This document shows, in pieces, positions 7,744 through 15,411 of a stretch of 18,541 nucleotides of DNA. The stretch spans positions 1 through 18,541 of the forward strand of contig JBKQIY010000039.1 in the NCBI GenBank assembly GCA_052148155.1. The letters are read 5' to 3'. The translations under genes were made by a program, and so were the position numbers. Position 1 is the stretch's first letter, and each line of letters begins with the position of its first letter. The notes below the pieces were generated by a model. That model saw nothing but the letters and a program-made list of their open reading frames with translations, was not told the origin of the DNA and did no database searches. Source of the stretch: JBBQER01 sp052148155 (GTDB lineage: Bacteria; Actinomycetota; Acidimicrobiia; IMCC26256; PALSA-610).

Positions 7744-7762
7744 AATGAGCATGATTCTCGTT
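7744..7762. promoter_or_regulatory. Fur/Zur-like operator palindrome
   Basis: AATGAGCAT-G-ATTCTCGTT is a 19-bp inverted repeat around 7753 with 7 of 9 base pairs matching. Read on the minus strand, its core GAGAATCATGCTCAT resembles the TGAAAATCATTTTCA-type boxes known for actinobacterial Zur/FurB. It covers the -35 and spacer region of the Fur-family promoter, a position suited to repression and autoregulation. It also lies next to a possible small plus-strand gene. Confidence 0.5.
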
Positions 7763-7763
7763 C

Positions 7764-8015
7764 TTGATTGGTGGGCTTCGCGAAGAACAGCACCATCGTC
7801 CGATGCGCCGCCCGGCGCGCGAGCCCGGTGGGCCCGCCGTTCCGGTCCGAATCGCGTTCCTGGCGCTGTCGGCGTCGGTGGGGGCGAAGGACGGCGGGCC
7901 CGAGGCGCGGGTGGCCGGACTCATCCTCCGGGCCGCCCGGCAACGCGCAGTATCGGTCCTGGCCGGTTTCGGTCTCCCGGACGGCGTTGCGGTCAAGTCG
8001 ATCGGGTCGGCATGA
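7764..8015 (+). CDS. Possible small protein, function unknown (low confidence)
   Basis: A plus-strand frame of 83 codons (TTG at 7764) or 71 codons (ATG at 7803) fills most of the 336-nt gap between the Fur-family gene and the end of gatD. About 80% of its third positions are G or C while second positions are lower, as expected for real genes here, and the translation (PVRIAFLALSASVGAKDGG, then LILRAARQRAVSVLAGFGLP) is balanced in composition. It ends 43 nt before the gatD stop. Against it: no clear ribosome site, no -10 at the local spacing, no recognised domain, and the antisense frame is also open. If real, the Fur/Zur-like box just upstream could control it too. The rest of this gap shows no other gene. 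Confidence 0.28.
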   Translation: MIGGLREEQHHRPMRRPAREPGGPAVPVRIAFLALSASVGAKDGGPEARVAGLILRAARQRAVSVLAGFGLPDGVAVKSIGSA

Positions 8016-8058
8016 CGCGGCAATCGTCCGACGGGATCGTCCCTCCCGAGTTGGTCGA

Positions 8059-8817
8059 TCACGGCCGCGGCGGGACGCGCCGACGTGGTCGTCGGGCCCA
8101 ACGTGGCCATGTCCGCCCCGCGCTGAGTTCGGCGTAACGCTCGTCGTGGAGAAGTTCGGCTTGTGGGTCGGCCAAGGGAACAAGGGGACCTGCGACCCAT
8201 TCGAGCAGTTGATCGGCAAAACGTGGGTTGCGGGCGAGGACAGGACCGTGGAGGTAGGTGCCGACGACCCGTCCATGGACGACTCCGTCGTTCGCGCAGT
8301 CGCGCTCAGGTTTTCGGGGTCCGAGCGGGAGTTCTCCCGGACCGAGCGCCGTGACGCCGCGGTGGTTCTCGAAACCGACCAGCCAACCCGTGCCGAGTGC
8401 GTCGTCGCGGACGGCGACCTCACCGACTAATCGTGCCGGCGCTCGAGTGGTCACGGCGTCAACCAAACCGAGTCCGGGCACCGACGTGCCGTCGGGGTGT
8501 GGGAGCGAAGTTCCGATCAGTTGGAAGCCGGCGCATACGGCCAACAGGACTGCTCCATTGTCGACGGCGTGATGGAGCGCGCCGGAGGCGCGAAGTGTGT
8601 CGAGCGCAGCGAACTGCGGTGAGTCCTCACCGCCACCGAGCAGGTAGATCGCCGCGTGGCGGGGGATCGCGTCGGCGATGCCGACCTCGACGATGTGCGC
8701 CGCGATGCCGCGCCGCACGAGGCGGCGCCGGAGCACGAGTGCGTTCCCGCCGTCGCCGTAGGTCCCCAAAAGTTCGGGGAACATGAGTGCGATGTCGATC
8801 GCAGAGTCAGGAGCCAC
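8059..8817 (-). CDS. gatD: Lipid II isoglutaminyl synthase, glutaminase subunit GatD
   Basis: 252 residues, close to the family's usual length. It is a CobB/CobQ-like class I glutamine amidotransferase: GGGEDSPQ at about 61-68, the nucleophile elbow LLAVCAGFQLIG with C95, and the catalytic His in GTYLHGP (H190). GatD releases ammonia from glutamine and passes it to MurT, which amidates the D-Glu carboxylate of the lipid II stem peptide in the cytoplasm. The GTG start at 8817 overlaps the end of murT by 11 nt, so the two are co-translated, as expected for a heterodimer. The C-terminal tail of about 20 residues is very Arg/Pro-rich (WPRWARRPRRRVPP) and goes beyond the conserved core. Identification is strong because both subunits are adjacent. 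Confidence 0.93.
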   Translation of the reverse strand: MAPDSAIDIALMFPELLGTYGDGGNALVLRRRLVRRGIAAHIVEVGIADAIPRHAAIYLLGGGEDSPQFAALDTLRASGALHHAVDNGAVLLAVCAGFQLIGTSLPHPDGTSVPGLGLVDAVTTRAPARLVGEVAVRDDALGTGWLVGFENHRGVTALGPGELPLGPRKPERDCANDGVVHGRVVGTYLHGPVLARNPRFADQLLEWVAGPLVPLADPQAELLHDERYAELSAGRTWPRWARRPRRRVPPRP

Positions 8818-10099
8818 GGTCCAGCTCTCGGGAGAGCGCCAAGAAATTCGTGTACGTCGCCGCGATCACGACAGGATTGCCACGAGCGGACAGGGCCGCG
8901 ACCAGCGGGTCGCGCGTGTCTTTTCGGTATGCGACGCCGGCGTGGTCGAGCCGCACCGCGAGATCGGTCGCGCGTTCACCGGTCGCGATGACGGCCCGCC
9001 CGACCAGGTGTTCGAACGGAACGTCCCACAGCCATGACGGGTCTCGGCCGTCTGGACCTCGCGCATTGACCGCGACGACGACCGTGCCCTGCCCGTCCGG
9101 CAGAACATCGTCGATCACGTCGAGCGTCTCGACCCAACCTGCGGGGTTTTTCGCGAGCAGCAAGAGCAGGTCGTGGTTGCCGACGCAATATCGCGCGTAG
9201 CGGCCGGAGACAGCATGCACGTGTGCGACGGCCTCAAGCGCGGCGTCGGTCGATACGCCGAGCGCCCGCGCTGCGCCGATCGCGACCGCGAGGTTGCCGC
9301 GGTTGGCGCGGCCGGGCAGCGCAAGCGAGTAGTGATATTCCACGCCGGCTACCCGCAGGTTGTGGGCGCGACATTCGATCGTCGGCTGCGGACGTTCGAG
9401 CCCGCACGCCAAACACGACCATGAGGTCGAGGTGCGGGCCAGGAGCGCACCGCACGCCGGACACGCGCCGGCGTCGCTGTGCCACTCGGCGCCGCCCGCA
9501 ACCCATGTGACGTCGGTCGTGGTGCTCGCCGCCCACACAACGAGGGGATCATCGACGTTGGCCACGACGCGTGCGTCGCGATGGGCGGCGAGGGTGTCTC
9601 GCCAACGCAGCGCGAGCATGCGGGTTTCGGAATGGCGGTCGAGTTGGTCGCGGCTCAGGTTCAGGAGGGCGACGACCGCCACCGGAGCTGCGTCGAGCGC
9701 GGCCGGCAGGTAGGACTCGTCCACTTCCAGGATGACTGGCCCCGGCGCAGCCGTGCCGTGCGAATGTCCGTCGAGGAGCGCGCTGACCCATCCGGCCGGC
9801 AGGTTGGCGCCGTCTTTGTTTGTCGTGACACCGGCGCCGAGGGCCGCGGCCACGAGCGCGGTCGTGGTGGTCTTGCCGTTCGTTCCGGACACCAGGCACA
9901 CGGCACGATCGGTGAGCAACGTTGGCAGAAGGTCGGGTGCAACTTTGAGCGCGACGTAGCCGGGAAAGACGCTGGCGCGACCTCCCCGGAGCTGTGCAAC
10001 AAGGCGCGCGCCGCCGGCTGCGATCTGCGCGAGTCGCACGCGAAGTGCCGCCCACCCTGCGACCGGGTTGGCGGCGGATCGTGTTGGATCGGGCGTCAC
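8807..10099 (-). CDS. murT: Lipid II isoglutaminyl synthase, Mur-ligase-like subunit MurT
   Basis: 430 residues. A Mur-ligase ATP-binding domain with P-loop GTNGKTT (72-78) and the E-x-DE motif EVDES (125-129). A Cys4 zinc ribbon (C213, C216, C229, C232) is inserted in the middle domain, the feature that separates MurT from other Mur ligases. The C-terminal DUF1727-type domain contains SWLWDVPFEHL, whose Asp probably matches the residue completing the GatD catalytic triad in the characterised complex. The complex amidates D-Glu of lipid II, which in other species is needed for efficient cross-linking. GTG at 10099 is chosen because TAGCGT ends 7 nt before it. gatD follows with an 11-nt overlap. 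The small secreted gene upstream ends 23 nt before the start, so the murT promoter occupies nearly that whole gap. Confidence 0.95.
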   Translation of the reverse strand: MTPDPTRSAANPVAGWAALRVRLAQIAAGGARLVAQLRGGRASVFPGYVALKVAPDLLPTLLTDRAVCLVSGTNGKTTTTALVAAALGAGVTTNKDGANLPAGWVSALLDGHSHGTAAPGPVILEVDESYLPAALDAAPVAVVALLNLSRDQLDRHSETRMLALRWRDTLAAHRDARVVANVDDPLVVWAASTTTDVTWVAGGAEWHSDAGACPACGALLARTSTSWSCLACGLERPQPTIECRAHNLRVAGVEYHYSLALPGRANRGNLAVAIGAARALGVSTDAALEAVAHVHAVSGRYARYCVGNHDLLLLLAKNPAGWVETLDVIDDVLPDGQGTVVVAVNARGPDGRDPSWLWDVPFEHLVGRAVIATGERATDLAVRLDHAGVAYRKDTRDPLVAALSARGNPVVIAATYTNFLALSRELDRGS

Positions 10100-10106
10100 G
10101 GCCGTG

Positions 10107-10112
10107 ACGCTA
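10107..10112 (-). promoter_or_regulatory. Putative -10 element TAGCGT of murT-gatD
   Basis: Minus-strand TAGCGT is followed by CACGGCC (7 nt) and the GTG start at 10099. This predicts a leaderless murT-gatD transcript starting inside the 23-nt gap after the preceding gene. Confidence 0.5.
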
Positions 10113-10122
10113 ATGGGGGCGT

Positions 10123-10611
10123 TCAGGACGCAGTTGTCCTGGCGCGCTTAGGAAGCCAGGTGTTCACGAGTGTCGCGACGCGGGCGGGAAGTCTCTGTTC
10201 GATCTTCGTGGCCCGGGCGGCTTTGATCTTGCCGGCTTGCACGGCCGCGTTGAGCTTGGTCGTCGCCGCGGCGACGAGCGCGTTGATGACGGTCTGCGGA
10301 TCGACATTGTTCGCGGTCGCGATCTGCGCGATGGTCTGGCCGGCGAGGAGATCTTGGCGGAGTGTCTTGCGGTCGATGCCGATCGTCTTCGTGATGATGG
10401 CGATGGCGCCGTTGCGGATCAACGCTCGGAGCCGAATCCGGGCCGCTCGGACGCCCGGCATGACCGCCGCCGGTGTCTCCGACGATCGACCCTGCACGGT
10501 TGTCGTGGCCGGGGAGGAACTGGGGTTGGTGGCGGCGCCCGCGAGGGCGACGCCCGACGTTGCGAGGATGGCGGCGGTGGTGGCTGTAGCGATTGCGGTG
10601 CGGAGTTTCAT
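10123..10611 (-). CDS. Small secreted protein of unknown function
   Basis: 162 residues. The N-terminus (MKLRTAIATATTAAILATSGVALAGAA) is a good Sec signal peptide with cleavage near ALA-GA at about 24-27. A Ser/Thr/Pro-rich stretch (about 28-50) follows, then an Ala-rich, probably all-helical domain. That domain contains IGIDRKTLRQDLLAGQTIAQ, a pattern like L-x2-G-x-[ST]-I-A-x-[IV]-A-x3-[NG]-V-x-P-x2-V found in many small secreted actinobacterial proteins. The mature part has no Cys. The frame is open far upstream, but ATG at 10611 is chosen because it opens the signal peptide; GAAGGGA 12 nt before it is a distant ribosome site. It lies between the SDR gene (68 nt upstream) and murT. No function is assigned. 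Confidence 0.75.
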   Translation of the reverse strand: MKLRTAIATATTAAILATSGVALAGAATNPSSSPATTTVQGRSSETPAAVMPGVRAARIRLRALIRNGAIAIITKTIGIDRKTLRQDLLAGQTIAQIATANNVDPQTVINALVAAATTKLNAAVQAGKIKAARATKIEQRLPARVATLVNTWLPKRARTTAS

Positions 10612-10679
10612 TTGGCCACCATGTCCCTTCAGTGTGAGACCGGCATGGGCGAAGTGTGAGGAGCGCGTAAAGACCAGGT

Positions 10680-11474
10680 TCAGGGCCGTCCGGTCAGCTC
10701 GCGCACGATGTCGAGGATGCCGTCGACGCCCGAACCGTGCAGGGTCATACCTCCGTCGGTCACGATGTTCTGGCCGGTCACGAATCGGGCCAGGTCGCTG
10801 CACAGGAACACCACCACGTCCGCGATGTCCGCGGGGCTCCCCACCCGGCCCAACGGCGTCTTGGCGATCATGTGCTCCTCGCGGCCGAGGCCACGCCTGT
10901 CGAGCAACAGTTTGGTCATCGGGGTGGCGATCATGCCGGGCGACACTGCGTTCACGCGGATCGATGGCGCATATTCGAGCGCGGCTGATGCACTCAACGC
11001 GGCGACAGCAGCCTTCGCGGCCGCATAGGGCGCCTCGCCCGCGGCCGGTCGCGTGCCCGAGATCGACGCCGTCGACACGATAGCGCCGCCGCCCGATTCC
11101 AAGATCAGGGGAGCGACTGCCTTGAAACCGTGGAACACGCCGGTCAGGTTGAGGGTGACGATGCGTTGCCATTCGGCGAGATCCCAGTCGTGGATCGCCG
11201 CCATCGAGCTACCGCCGGCGTTGTTGAACAGAAGCGTCAGCCCGCCGAGCTGCTCGTGCGCGTCGAGCGCGGCGCGGTGCAGCGCGCCGAAGTCGGTGAC
11301 GTCGACGCCGCACGCGATCCCGTCGATCGACTGGGCGACCTCGGCGGCGTGTTCCGCGTCGATATCGACGACCGCGACCCGTGCGCCTTCGGCGGCCATG
11401 CGCCGACAGGTGGCCGCGCCGATCCCGGACGCACCACCGGTCACGAACGCGCGTTGACCGTCGAGCAGACCCAT
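10680..11474 (-). CDS. Short-chain dehydrogenase/reductase (classical SDR)
   Basis: 264 residues with the whole classical SDR signature: cofactor motif TGGASGIG (12-19), acidic D37 at the end of the second strand (favouring NAD(H) over NADP(H)), NNAG (84-87), and the catalytic set N109, S137, Y150 and K154 (YAAAK). After these come NAVSPGMIATPMT and a C-terminal GQNIVTDGGMTL. A cytoplasmic oxidation or reduction of a secondary alcohol or ketone is expected; the substrate is not inferable. The frame also allows an ATG at 11516, but 11474 is preferred because TACGGT ends 7 nt before it and family homology starts at MGLLDGQRAFVTGG. It is divergent from the tRNA-Val gene. Confidence 0.93.
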   Translation of the reverse strand: MGLLDGQRAFVTGGASGIGAATCRRMAAEGARVAVVDIDAEHAAEVAQSIDGIACGVDVTDFGALHRAALDAHEQLGGLTLLFNNAGGSSMAAIHDWDLAEWQRIVTLNLTGVFHGFKAVAPLILESGGGAIVSTASISGTRPAAGEAPYAAAKAAVAALSASAALEYAPSIRVNAVSPGMIATPMTKLLLDRRGLGREEHMIAKTPLGRVGSPADIADVVVFLCSDLARFVTGQNIVTDGGMTLHGSGVDGILDIVRELTGRP

Positions 11475-11481
11475 AGGCCGA

Positions 11482-11487
11482 ACCGTA
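11482..11487 (-). promoter_or_regulatory. Putative -10 element TACGGT of the SDR gene
   Basis: Minus-strand TACGGT, then 7 nt (TCGGCCT), then ATG at 11474. It supports this start over the ATG at 11516 and predicts a leaderless mRNA. Confidence 0.5.
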
Positions 11488-11523
11488 CCGCGACGAACCG
11501 GCCACTGATCGTCCACGACGAGC

Positions 11524-11529
11524 TATCGT
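11524..11529 (+). promoter_or_regulatory. Putative -10 element TATCGT of tRNA-Val(GAC)
   Basis: TATCGT lies 13 nt before the mature 5' end, so the predicted start site is about 7 nt upstream of the tRNA, a usual short 5' leader. Confidence 0.4.
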
Positions 11530-11542
11530 TACAGGCCTTCCA

Positions 11543-11615
11543 GGGCGGTTGGCTCAGTTGGTAGAGCACCTGCATGACGCGCAGGAGGTCAGGCGTTCGA
11601 GTCGCCTACCGCCCA
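11543..11615 (+). tRNA. tRNA-Val (anticodon GAC)
   Basis: A full cloverleaf. Acceptor GGGCGGT (11543-11549) pairs with ACCGCCC (11608-11614). D stem GCTC/GAGC. Anticodon stem CCTGC/GCAGG (11569-11573, 11581-11585) with loop ATGACGC, anticodon GAC at 11576-11578, reading GUC and probably GUU. Variable loop AGGTC, T stem AGGCG/CGCCT with loop TTCGAGT. A at 11615 is the discriminator. CC follows but the next base is C, so CCA is not fully encoded. It lies between the divergent SDR and aceE. Confidence 0.95.
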
Positions 11616-11708
11616 CCCGATCTTCTTGAGGTCCGATATCCGACCCGGCGAGCAACCGCCTCGGCCGCTGATGGCCTGCGTGTGTCCGGGAACGCTGCGC
11701 GGTCGACC

Positions 11709-11728
11709 TAGCCTTGAGGGACCGGAGG
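11709..11728 (+). promoter_or_regulatory. Putative -10 (TAGCCT) and ribosome site (GGAGG) of aceE
   Basis: TAGCCT (11709-11714) predicts a start near 11721. GGAGG (11724-11728) lies 4 nt before the ATG at 11733, so a very short leader would still carry a strong ribosome site. Confidence 0.5.
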
Positions 11729-11732
11729 AACC

Positions 11733-14435
11733 ATGTTCATCGACGGCTCGATCCATCAGCTGCCCGACATCGATCAAGCCGAAACGACTGAGTGGCTCGA
11801 TTCCCTCGACGCGGTCGTGGACAGCCGGGGCAAAGCCCGCGCGCACTACCTGCTTGCGAGGCTGATGGAGCGCGCCCGCGACAAGGGCGTTGGCGTCCCG
11901 TTGATGGTCCAGACCGACTACATCAACACGATCCCGCGCGAACAGGAACCCTGGTTCCCGGGTGACGAGTACGTCGAACGGCGGATTCGGGCGTTCATTC
12001 GGTGGAACGCAGTCATGATGGTCGATCGGGCGAATCATCGCTTCGACGGGCTCGGCGGGCATCTCTCCACCTACGCGTCGGCCGCCGCGCTCTACGAGGT
12101 CGGCTTCAACCACTTCTTCCGCGGAAAGTCCGACGGCGGGTACGGCGATCAAGTGTTCTTCCAAGGCCACGCCGCCCCAGGCATCTACGCCCGCGCGTTT
12201 CTCGAGGGGCGACTCACCGAGGACCAGCTCGACCACTTTCGGCGCGAAGTCGGCGGGAACGGGCTGCCGTCATATCCGCATCCGCGCCGCCTCCCCGACT
12301 TCTGGGAGTTTCCGACCGTGTCGATGGGGCTCGGCCCGATCAGCGCGGTGTACCAAGCGCGGCTGAACCGATACCTCTACAACCGCCATCTCGTCGACAC
12401 CTCGAAGGCACGTGTGTGGTGCTTCGTCGGCGACGGCGAGATGGACGAGCCCGAGGCCACCGCGGCACTACGACTCGCAGCGCGTGAACAGCTCGACAAC
12501 TTGATCTTCGTCGTGAATTGCAACCTGCAGCGACTCGACGGTCCGGTACGCGGCAACGGCAAAGTGATCCAAGAGTTCGAATCAGCGTTCCGTGGCATGG
12601 GGTGGAACGCAATCAAGGTGATCTGGGGGGGAGGGTGGGATGACCTTCTCGCCCGCGACATCGACGGCGTGCTCGTCAACAAGATGAACTCGACGCTCGA
12701 CGGAGACTTCCAGAAGTACGCAGTCGAGTCGGGCGCATACATCCGCGAACACTTCTTCGGCCCCGATCCTCGTCTGCGCAAAATGGTCGACCACCTGACC
12801 GACGATCAACTCCAGAAACTCCCTCGCGGCGGGCACGACTACCGCAAGTTGTACGCGGCATACAAGACTGCACTTGAGCACGAGGGCGCACCCACGGTCA
12901 TCCTCGCCAAGACGGTCAAGGGCTGGACCCTCGGCGCCGATTTCGAAGCGCGAAACGCCACGCACCAGATCAAGAAGATGACCGTCAACGAGCTGAAGAG
13001 CTTCCGCGATCGTCTCTATCTCGAAGTACCCGACGAGGCCCTCGAGAGCGGCGAACCTCCCTACTACCACCCCGGCTTTGGTTCGCTGGAGTACGAATAC
13101 CTGATGGAGCGGCGCCGCTCACTTGCCGGATTCCTTCCCGAGCGCGTCGAGCGGTCCAAGACGGTCGTGTTCCCCCGCGACGAGGTGATCGACCAGCTCA
13201 CCGCGGGAACCGGCGACAAAGTGCAGGCCTCGACCACGATGGCCTTCACGCGACTTCTGCGGGTCCTCCTCAAGGACCCGGAGTTCGGGCAGCGGGTGGT
13301 TCCAATCATTCCCGATGAAGCGCGCACGTTCGGGATGGATGCACTGTTCGCGGAGTTCAAGATCTACTCGCCGCTCGGCCAGCGCTACGAGCCGGTCGAC
13401 GCGGCGCTCATGCTGTCGTACCGCGAGGCCACCAACGGCCAGCTGCTCGAGGAGGGCATTACGGAGTCGGGCGCGATGGCGTCGTTCGCCGCGGCCTCGA
13501 CCGCCTACTCGACGTGGGGCTACCCGCTGATCCCGTTCTTCATCTTCTACTCGATGTTCGGCTTCCAACGCATCGGCGACCAGATCTGGGCCTATGGCGA
13601 CCAAAGAGGCAAAGGATTTCTGCTCGGCGCGACCGCCGGACGCACCACCCTGACCGGCGAGGGACTCCAGCACTGCGATGGTCAATCATTGCATTACGCT
13701 ATGGCTGTTCCGAACTGCCGGGCGTACGACCCGGCGTTCGCGTTCGAGGTCGGCGTGCTCGTGCGCGACGGAATCCGCCGCATGTACGGCGCCGCCGGCG
13801 AGAACGGCGCGAACGACGACTGCTTCTACTACCTCGCGCTCTACAACGAGAACTACGTGCAGCCGCCGATGCCGGACGGCGTCGAAGAAAGCATCGTGCG
13901 AGGCATCTATCGCTTCCGCGCCGCGCCCGAATCCCGCACCCATCGTGCACAGATCCTCGCAAGCGGACCGATGGTGCTGTACGCACTCGAAGCCCAAGCG
14001 CTGCTCTCACAGCATCATGACGTCGGGGCCGACGTGTGGAGTGTTCCCGGTTGGAAACAGCTACGCGACGACGCGATCGACAGCGAACGTTGGAACCGAC
14101 TCCACCCAGCCGAACCGGCGCGGACCCCGTTCGTGACCGAGCAGCTTCGCGACACCGAAGGTCCGATCCTGGCAGTCACCGATTGGGTCAAGTCGGTCCC
14201 CGACTCGATAGCCCGCTTCGTGCCGCAGCCGTACCTCGTACTCGGTACGGACGGCTACGGGTTTTCCGACACGCGGTCGGCGTTGCGCCGACACTTCGAG
14301 ATCGACGCGGCGCACATCACGGTCGGGGTCCTACAAGGCCTTGCCCAGACCGGCGACGTCAAGGGTGAGGTGGTCGCGGACGCCATCCGCCGCTACGACA
14401 TCGATCCCGAACAGCGAGATCCGCGCCGGTCCTGA
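11733..14435 (+). CDS. aceE: Pyruvate dehydrogenase E1 component, homodimeric type
   Basis: 900 residues, in line with the usual 880-930 for homodimeric AceE. It is the thiamine-diphosphate-dependent E1 that decarboxylates pyruvate and acetylates the E2 lipoyl group, linking glycolysis to acetyl-CoA. Visible landmarks: the N-terminal substrate/TPP region with DGLGGHLSTYASAAALYEVG and FFQGHAAPGIYARAFLEG; the TPP-binding motif starting GDGEMDEPEA at residue 233 and ending NCNLQRLDGPVRGN; and the second transketolase-like domain with EEGITESGAMASFAAASTAY and TLTGEGLQHCDGQS. GGAGG lies 4 nt before the ATG. E2, E3 and a lipoate enzyme are not in the window. It stands alone, downstream of tRNA-Val, and converges on a small acidic-protein gene 39 nt beyond its stop. 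Confidence 0.97.
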   Translation: MFIDGSIHQLPDIDQAETTEWLDSLDAVVDSRGKARAHYLLARLMERARDKGVGVPLMVQTDYINTIPREQEPWFPGDEYVERRIRAFIRWNAVMMVDRANHRFDGLGGHLSTYASAAALYEVGFNHFFRGKSDGGYGDQVFFQGHAAPGIYARAFLEGRLTEDQLDHFRREVGGNGLPSYPHPRRLPDFWEFPTVSMGLGPISAVYQARLNRYLYNRHLVDTSKARVWCFVGDGEMDEPEATAALRLAAREQLDNLIFVVNCNLQRLDGPVRGNGKVIQEFESAFRGMGWNAIKVIWGGGWDDLLARDIDGVLVNKMNSTLDGDFQKYAVESGAYIREHFFGPDPRLRKMVDHLTDDQLQKLPRGGHDYRKLYAAYKTALEHEGAPTVILAKTVKGWTLGADFEARNATHQIKKMTVNELKSFRDRLYLEVPDEALESGEPPYYHPGFGSLEYEYLMERRRSLAGFLPERVERSKTVVFPRDEVIDQLTAGTGDKVQASTTMAFTRLLRVLLKDPEFGQRVVPIIPDEARTFGMDALFAEFKIYSPLGQRYEPVDAALMLSYREATNGQLLEEGITESGAMASFAAASTAYSTWGYPLIPFFIFYSMFGFQRIGDQIWAYGDQRGKGFLLGATAGRTTLTGEGLQHCDGQSLHYAMAVPNCRAYDPAFAFEVGVLVRDGIRRMYGAAGENGANDDCFYYLALYNENYVQPPMPDGVEESIVRGIYRFRAAPESRTHRAQILASGPMVLYALEAQALLSQHHDVGADVWSVPGWKQLRDDAIDSERWNRLHPAEPARTPFVTEQLRDTEGPILAVTDWVKSVPDSIARFVPQPYLVLGTDGYGFSDTRSALRRHFEIDAAHITVGVLQGLAQTGDVKGEVVADAIRRYDIDPEQRDPRRS

Positions 14436-14474
14436 ACAGCTCAGCGTGTCGAACGTCGACGCGACTGGCGACCG

Positions 14475-14672
14475 CTACAAGTGATGGTCCGGGTCCCAGT
14501 CCTCGTCGTCTTCGAAGTCGTCTTCGAGCTCGTCGTCGTCTTCGAGGTCGTCGTCGGATTTGCTGTCCAGGTCGGCCAACGTGCCCGGACCTTCCCGGAA
14601 CAGACCGTCGTCGTAGCCCTGCTTGAGTTCACGCGCTTCGCGGAACCGGCGCGCTCGTCCTTTTCTGGGCAC
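14475..14672 (-). CDS. Small protein with basic N-terminus and Asp/Glu-rich tail
   Basis: 65 residues from GTG at 14672. The N-terminal 16 residues are strongly basic (MPRKGRARRFREAREL). The middle is ordinary (KQGYDDGLFREGPGTLADLD). The last 25 or so are almost all Asp and Glu with scattered Leu, Phe and Trp, ending DWDPDHHL. Codons end mostly in G or C and vary between GAC and GAG/GAA, so this is not a simple triplet microsatellite. CATAAT at 14703-14708 (minus) is a possible -10, overlapping the nitroreductase stop, and GGCAGGTG is a weak ribosome site. It starts 31 nt after the nitroreductase stop and may be read through from it. No family recognised; the charge split suggests nucleic-acid or protein binding only as a guess. 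Confidence 0.55.
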   Translation of the reverse strand: MPRKGRARRFREARELKQGYDDGLFREGPGTLADLDSKSDDDLEDDDELEDDFEDDEDWDPDHHL

Positions 14673-14703
14673 GTCGTCACCTGCCTGGGAGTCGTACCGA
14701 CCA

Positions 14704-15405
14704 TTATGCCTCGGTCATTCGGCTCGCGGGCGCGCCCGACGGCAGTTCGTACCCGGCCCGGCCGCGAAATGGCTGATGGCCGTATCGGTCGAGGTGGATC
14801 AGGTTCCCGATCGGGGCGACCGGAGCTGGGGTCGGGACGCCCCGTGGCCGCCCCAGTGGAACCACCACGACGGGCGTGACCTGGGCCGGGAGCCCGAGCG
14901 TGCGGCGGGTCGCCCACCGGGACCAGAGCGCAATCGTGCTCGCGGCGCCCCCGAGCCCGAGCGCGGTCCCGGCCAGCAGGAGGTTCTGTACCGCCGGGAA
15001 GACGCCCGCGTAGAAGGATGCCGCACCGATGGCCGAGAACACCGGCCGTCGGCCCCGAACGCAGGCGACGATGATGACCGGCACGTCCTCGAAGTGGTCT
15101 GCTTCCCACTGGCGGGCCTCGAGCAGCGCATCGTCGCCTGCGCGCGTGTGCAGGACCCGTCGATACACCGACCATCCCTGGCGATATGAGCGGGCAAGCT
15201 GATGGCGAATGTCAGGGTCCCTCACCACGACGAACTCACAACGCCGGCGTTGACCGGCGGTGGCCCGGCTGGCCAGCTCCAGCAACGTCAGGACGGTCGC
15301 GTCGTCGATCGGGTCGGGTCGCAGGCGATGAATCGGCGCCTGTGCACGCATGACCGACCCCAGCGAAGCATCGAGCGAGTCCGTCTGCCCGGCATTGGAA
15401 ACCAT
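14704..15405 (-). CDS. Nitroreductase-family (FMN-dependent) protein
   Basis: 233 residues matching the nitroreductase fold. The N-terminal segment IHRLRPDPIDDATVLTLLEL precedes SRATAGQRRRCEFVVVRDPD, which normally contacts the FMN phosphate and leads into the first strand. A central helix FPAVQNLLLAGTALGLGGAA (about residues 137-156), then an ASTIAL turn, is the family's conserved mid-region. It should use FMN and NAD(P)H in the cytoplasm; the substrate is unknown, and some members act on flavins, quinones or F420-type chemistry. ATG at 15405 is supported by TACCTT 6 nt before it. The desaturase stop is 13 nt upstream, so read-through from the desaturase is also possible, and a link to that oxygenase-type reaction is only an inference. 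Confidence 0.82.
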   Translation of the reverse strand: MVSNAGQTDSLDASLGSVMRAQAPIHRLRPDPIDDATVLTLLELASRATAGQRRRCEFVVVRDPDIRHQLARSYRQGWSVYRRVLHTRAGDDALLEARQWEADHFEDVPVIIVACVRGRRPVFSAIGAASFYAGVFPAVQNLLLAGTALGLGGAASTIALWSRWATRRTLGLPAQVTPVVVVPLGRPRGVPTPAPVAPIGNLIHLDRYGHQPFRGRAGYELPSGAPASRMTEA

Positions 15406-15411
15406 CCGAGC

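Noticed and set aside
7641..8423. A 260-codon minus frame bridging gatD and the Fur-family gene
   Set aside because: It is out of frame with both, ends inside the Fur-family gene and has no motif.
9479..11083. A 534-codon plus frame opposite murT, the secreted protein and the SDR gene
   Set aside because: It spans three well-supported minus-strand genes and its composition is Arg/Cys-rich; no domain is visible.
10123..11172. A 349-codon minus frame that would fuse a long Arg-rich N-terminus to the small secreted protein
   Set aside because: The upstream part is an antisense-frame shadow of the SDR gene, with shadow-like Arg/Gly/His composition. The signal peptide starts at 10611.
14495..14560. 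A GTC/TTC-type triplet microsatellite
   Set aside because: The periodicity is explained by Asp/Glu codons of the small acidic protein, with mixed GAC, GAG and GAA usage.
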